A stretch of 64,000 nucleotides of DNA. Source: Amycolatopsis decaplanina DSM 44594 (GTDB lineage Bacteria; Actinomycetota; Actinomycetes; Mycobacteriales; Pseudonocardiaceae). Below are positions 63,051 to 64,000 of this stretch, in pieces. The notes beneath the pieces were generated by a model. It saw only the letters and a program-made list of their open reading frames with translations. It searched no databases and was not told where the DNA came from. The stretch spans positions 1-64,000 of the forward strand of contig NZ_AOHO01000043.1 in NCBI RefSeq assembly GCF_000342005.1, in the 5' to 3' direction. Each line of letters begins with the position of its first letter. Position 1 is the first letter of the stretch. The translations under genes were made by a program, and so were the position numbers.

Positions 63051-64000
63051 TCACCGGTCGAGCGGGTACCGGGCACGCACCCGGAACCCGCCGTCCTCGG
63101 TGTCGGCGGTCTCGAAGCTCCCACCCAGCAGTCGAGCGCGTTCGGCCAGCCCGGTCAGCCCATGTCCTCCCGAGGGCAGGGCCGCACCGGGGGTCCGAGC
63201 GCGCTCGTTGCGTATTTCGACCTTGAGCGAGCCGTGCTCGCCCTGGATCCGGATGGTCGCGGTGGCGCCCGGTGCGTGCTTGTGCACGTTGGTCAGGCAT
63301 TCCTGCACGGTCCGATAGGCCGCCGCCGAAACCTGGCTGGGCAGGAGGTCGGGGATCCGCTCGACGGTGAGGTGCACCGGGACGTCCGAGCCGCGGATCA
63401 GCCGGTCGAGTTCGTTGATCCCCGGCAGAGGTCCGTCGTCTTCGGAGCCGGAACGGAGCACGCTCACCAGTGAGCGCAGTTCTTCGAGCGTCTTGGTGCT
63501 CAGCTTCCGGATGACCTGCGCGGTTTCGAGCGACCGGGCGTCGGTGGTCTGCGCCTGGAGCGCGCCGGCCTGCATCGCGATCAGCGTGATCTGGTGCGAG
63601 ACGACGTCGTGCATCTCCCGCGCGAGGCGGGCGCGTTCCTCCGCGCGGACGGCGTCGGCGTGGAAGCGGCGTTCGCGGTCGCGGCTGGCGGCGAGTTCGG
63701 AAAGCTTCTGTGAGATCTCGGTCCGCGCCCCGATGAGCAGGCCGATCGCCACCGGCATCCCGGCGACGATGACGCCGTAGATCCCGTCCAGGACGTGTTC
63801 GCGCCAGCTGAGCTCGACGAAGTCGGCCAGCGGCCACTGGACGAACCGGCAGGTGAAGACGAGCGCGAACCCGGTCCAGGTCTGCCAGTGCATCTGCTTG
63901 CGGGTGGCGAGGAAGCCGAGCGCGATCATCGCGGCCAGCTGGGACCATCCCGCCAAGAACCCGGGGACGGTGACGATCACCGCGAGGAACGGCAGCTTGC
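63051..64000 (-). CDS. Sensor histidine kinase, HisKA_3 class (5' end beyond window)
   Basis: The minus frame is open to the right edge. Internal GTG 63980 is followed by hydrophobic stretches (FLAGWSQLAAMIALGFLA and, later, GVIVAGMPVAIGLLIGA), so the true start, probably with more membrane helices, lies outside. The phospho-acceptor is in LAREMHDVVSHQITL, His at 63609-63611 (H124 counting from 63980), the N box in QECLTNVHKHAPG and the G box in GGHGLTGLAERA. A response-regulator partner would be on the far side of the window edge or elsewhere. Confidence 0.9.
   Translation of the reverse strand, partial: KLPFLAVIVTVPGFLAGWSQLAAMIALGFLATRKQMHWQTWTGFALVFTCRFVQWPLADFVELSWREHVLDGIYGVIVAGMPVAIGLLIGARTEISQKLSELAASRDRERRFHADAVRAEERARLAREMHDVVSHQITLIAMQAGALQAQTTDARSLETAQVIRKLSTKTLEELRSLVSVLRSGSEDDGPLPGINELDRLIRGSDVPVHLTVERIPDLLPSQVSAAAYRTVQECLTNVHKHAPGATATIRIQGEHGSLKVEIRNERARTPGAALPSGGHGLTGLAERARLLGGSFETADTEDGGFRVRARYPLDR

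Overview
The window is high-GC actinobacterial chromosome. GTG/TTG starts, 1-4 nt stop/start overlaps, mIHF, BldD, RbpA, WhiA and the helicase-dead type of PriA point to Pseudonocardiaceae, most likely Amycolatopsis or a close relative; this genus call is inference from gene order and repeat style, not a database match.

Layout. 1-2.4 kb: pepQ-efp-nusB. 2.5-2.9 kb: bldD on the minus strand, divergent from the pyrimidine operon pyrR-pyrB-pyrC-(membrane protein)-carA-carB-pyrF (3.2-11.8 kb), whose leader carries a PyrR-binding loop. 11.9-18.1 kb: mihF-gmk-rpoZ-coaBC-metK-priA. 18.1-21.4 kb: a divergent pair, a pyroglutamyl-peptidase-like secreted protein with Cys replaced by Ser, and gamma-glutamyltransferase. 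21.6-24.5 kb: fmt-rsmB-flavoprotein. 24.5-27.6 kb: histidine kinase, response regulator and secreted S12 serine hydrolase. 27.8-31.5 kb: rpe-ribE-ribBA-ribH-membrane protein (no ribD). 31.6-33.2 kb: exonuclease III and a secreted trypsin. 33.5-38.3 kb: uvrC-rapZ-yvcK-whiA. 59.3-63.0 kb: gap-pgk-tpiA-secG-rbpA, then the 3' part of a histidine kinase running off the right edge. This backbone follows the order known from the Mycobacterium tuberculosis pyrR-to-secG segment.

The 21 kb between whiA and gap is accessory and holds the unusual content: a decayed methyltransferase/prenyltransferase pair fused by deletion to the 3' end of a caspase-NTPase-FHA gene; a divergent alpha/beta hydrolase; a sterol-desaturase-like membrane hydroxylase with a TetR regulator; a NUDIX hydrolase; a five-domain secreted sugar dehydrogenase; a three-gene SMC-type cassette (predicted kleisin-like subunit, winged-helix subunit, 1491-residue coiled-coil ATPase) that resembles JetABC/MksFEB but has no JetD nuclease; a Phd/VapC-type toxin-antitoxin pair directly behind it; an AraC regulator, a deazaflavin-dependent oxidoreductase and an AlkZ-like protein. 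The SMC cassette is the best candidate for an undescribed system.

Two genome-scale patterns also stand out. First, at least four families of near-perfect intergenic palindromes recur (22-bp, 34-bp and 21-29-bp arms), several at gene ends and one forming the new 3' end of a pseudogene. Second, thirteen genes have a TANNNT hexamer 5-8 nt upstream of the start codon, as expected for leaderless transcripts; this was also used to choose starts.
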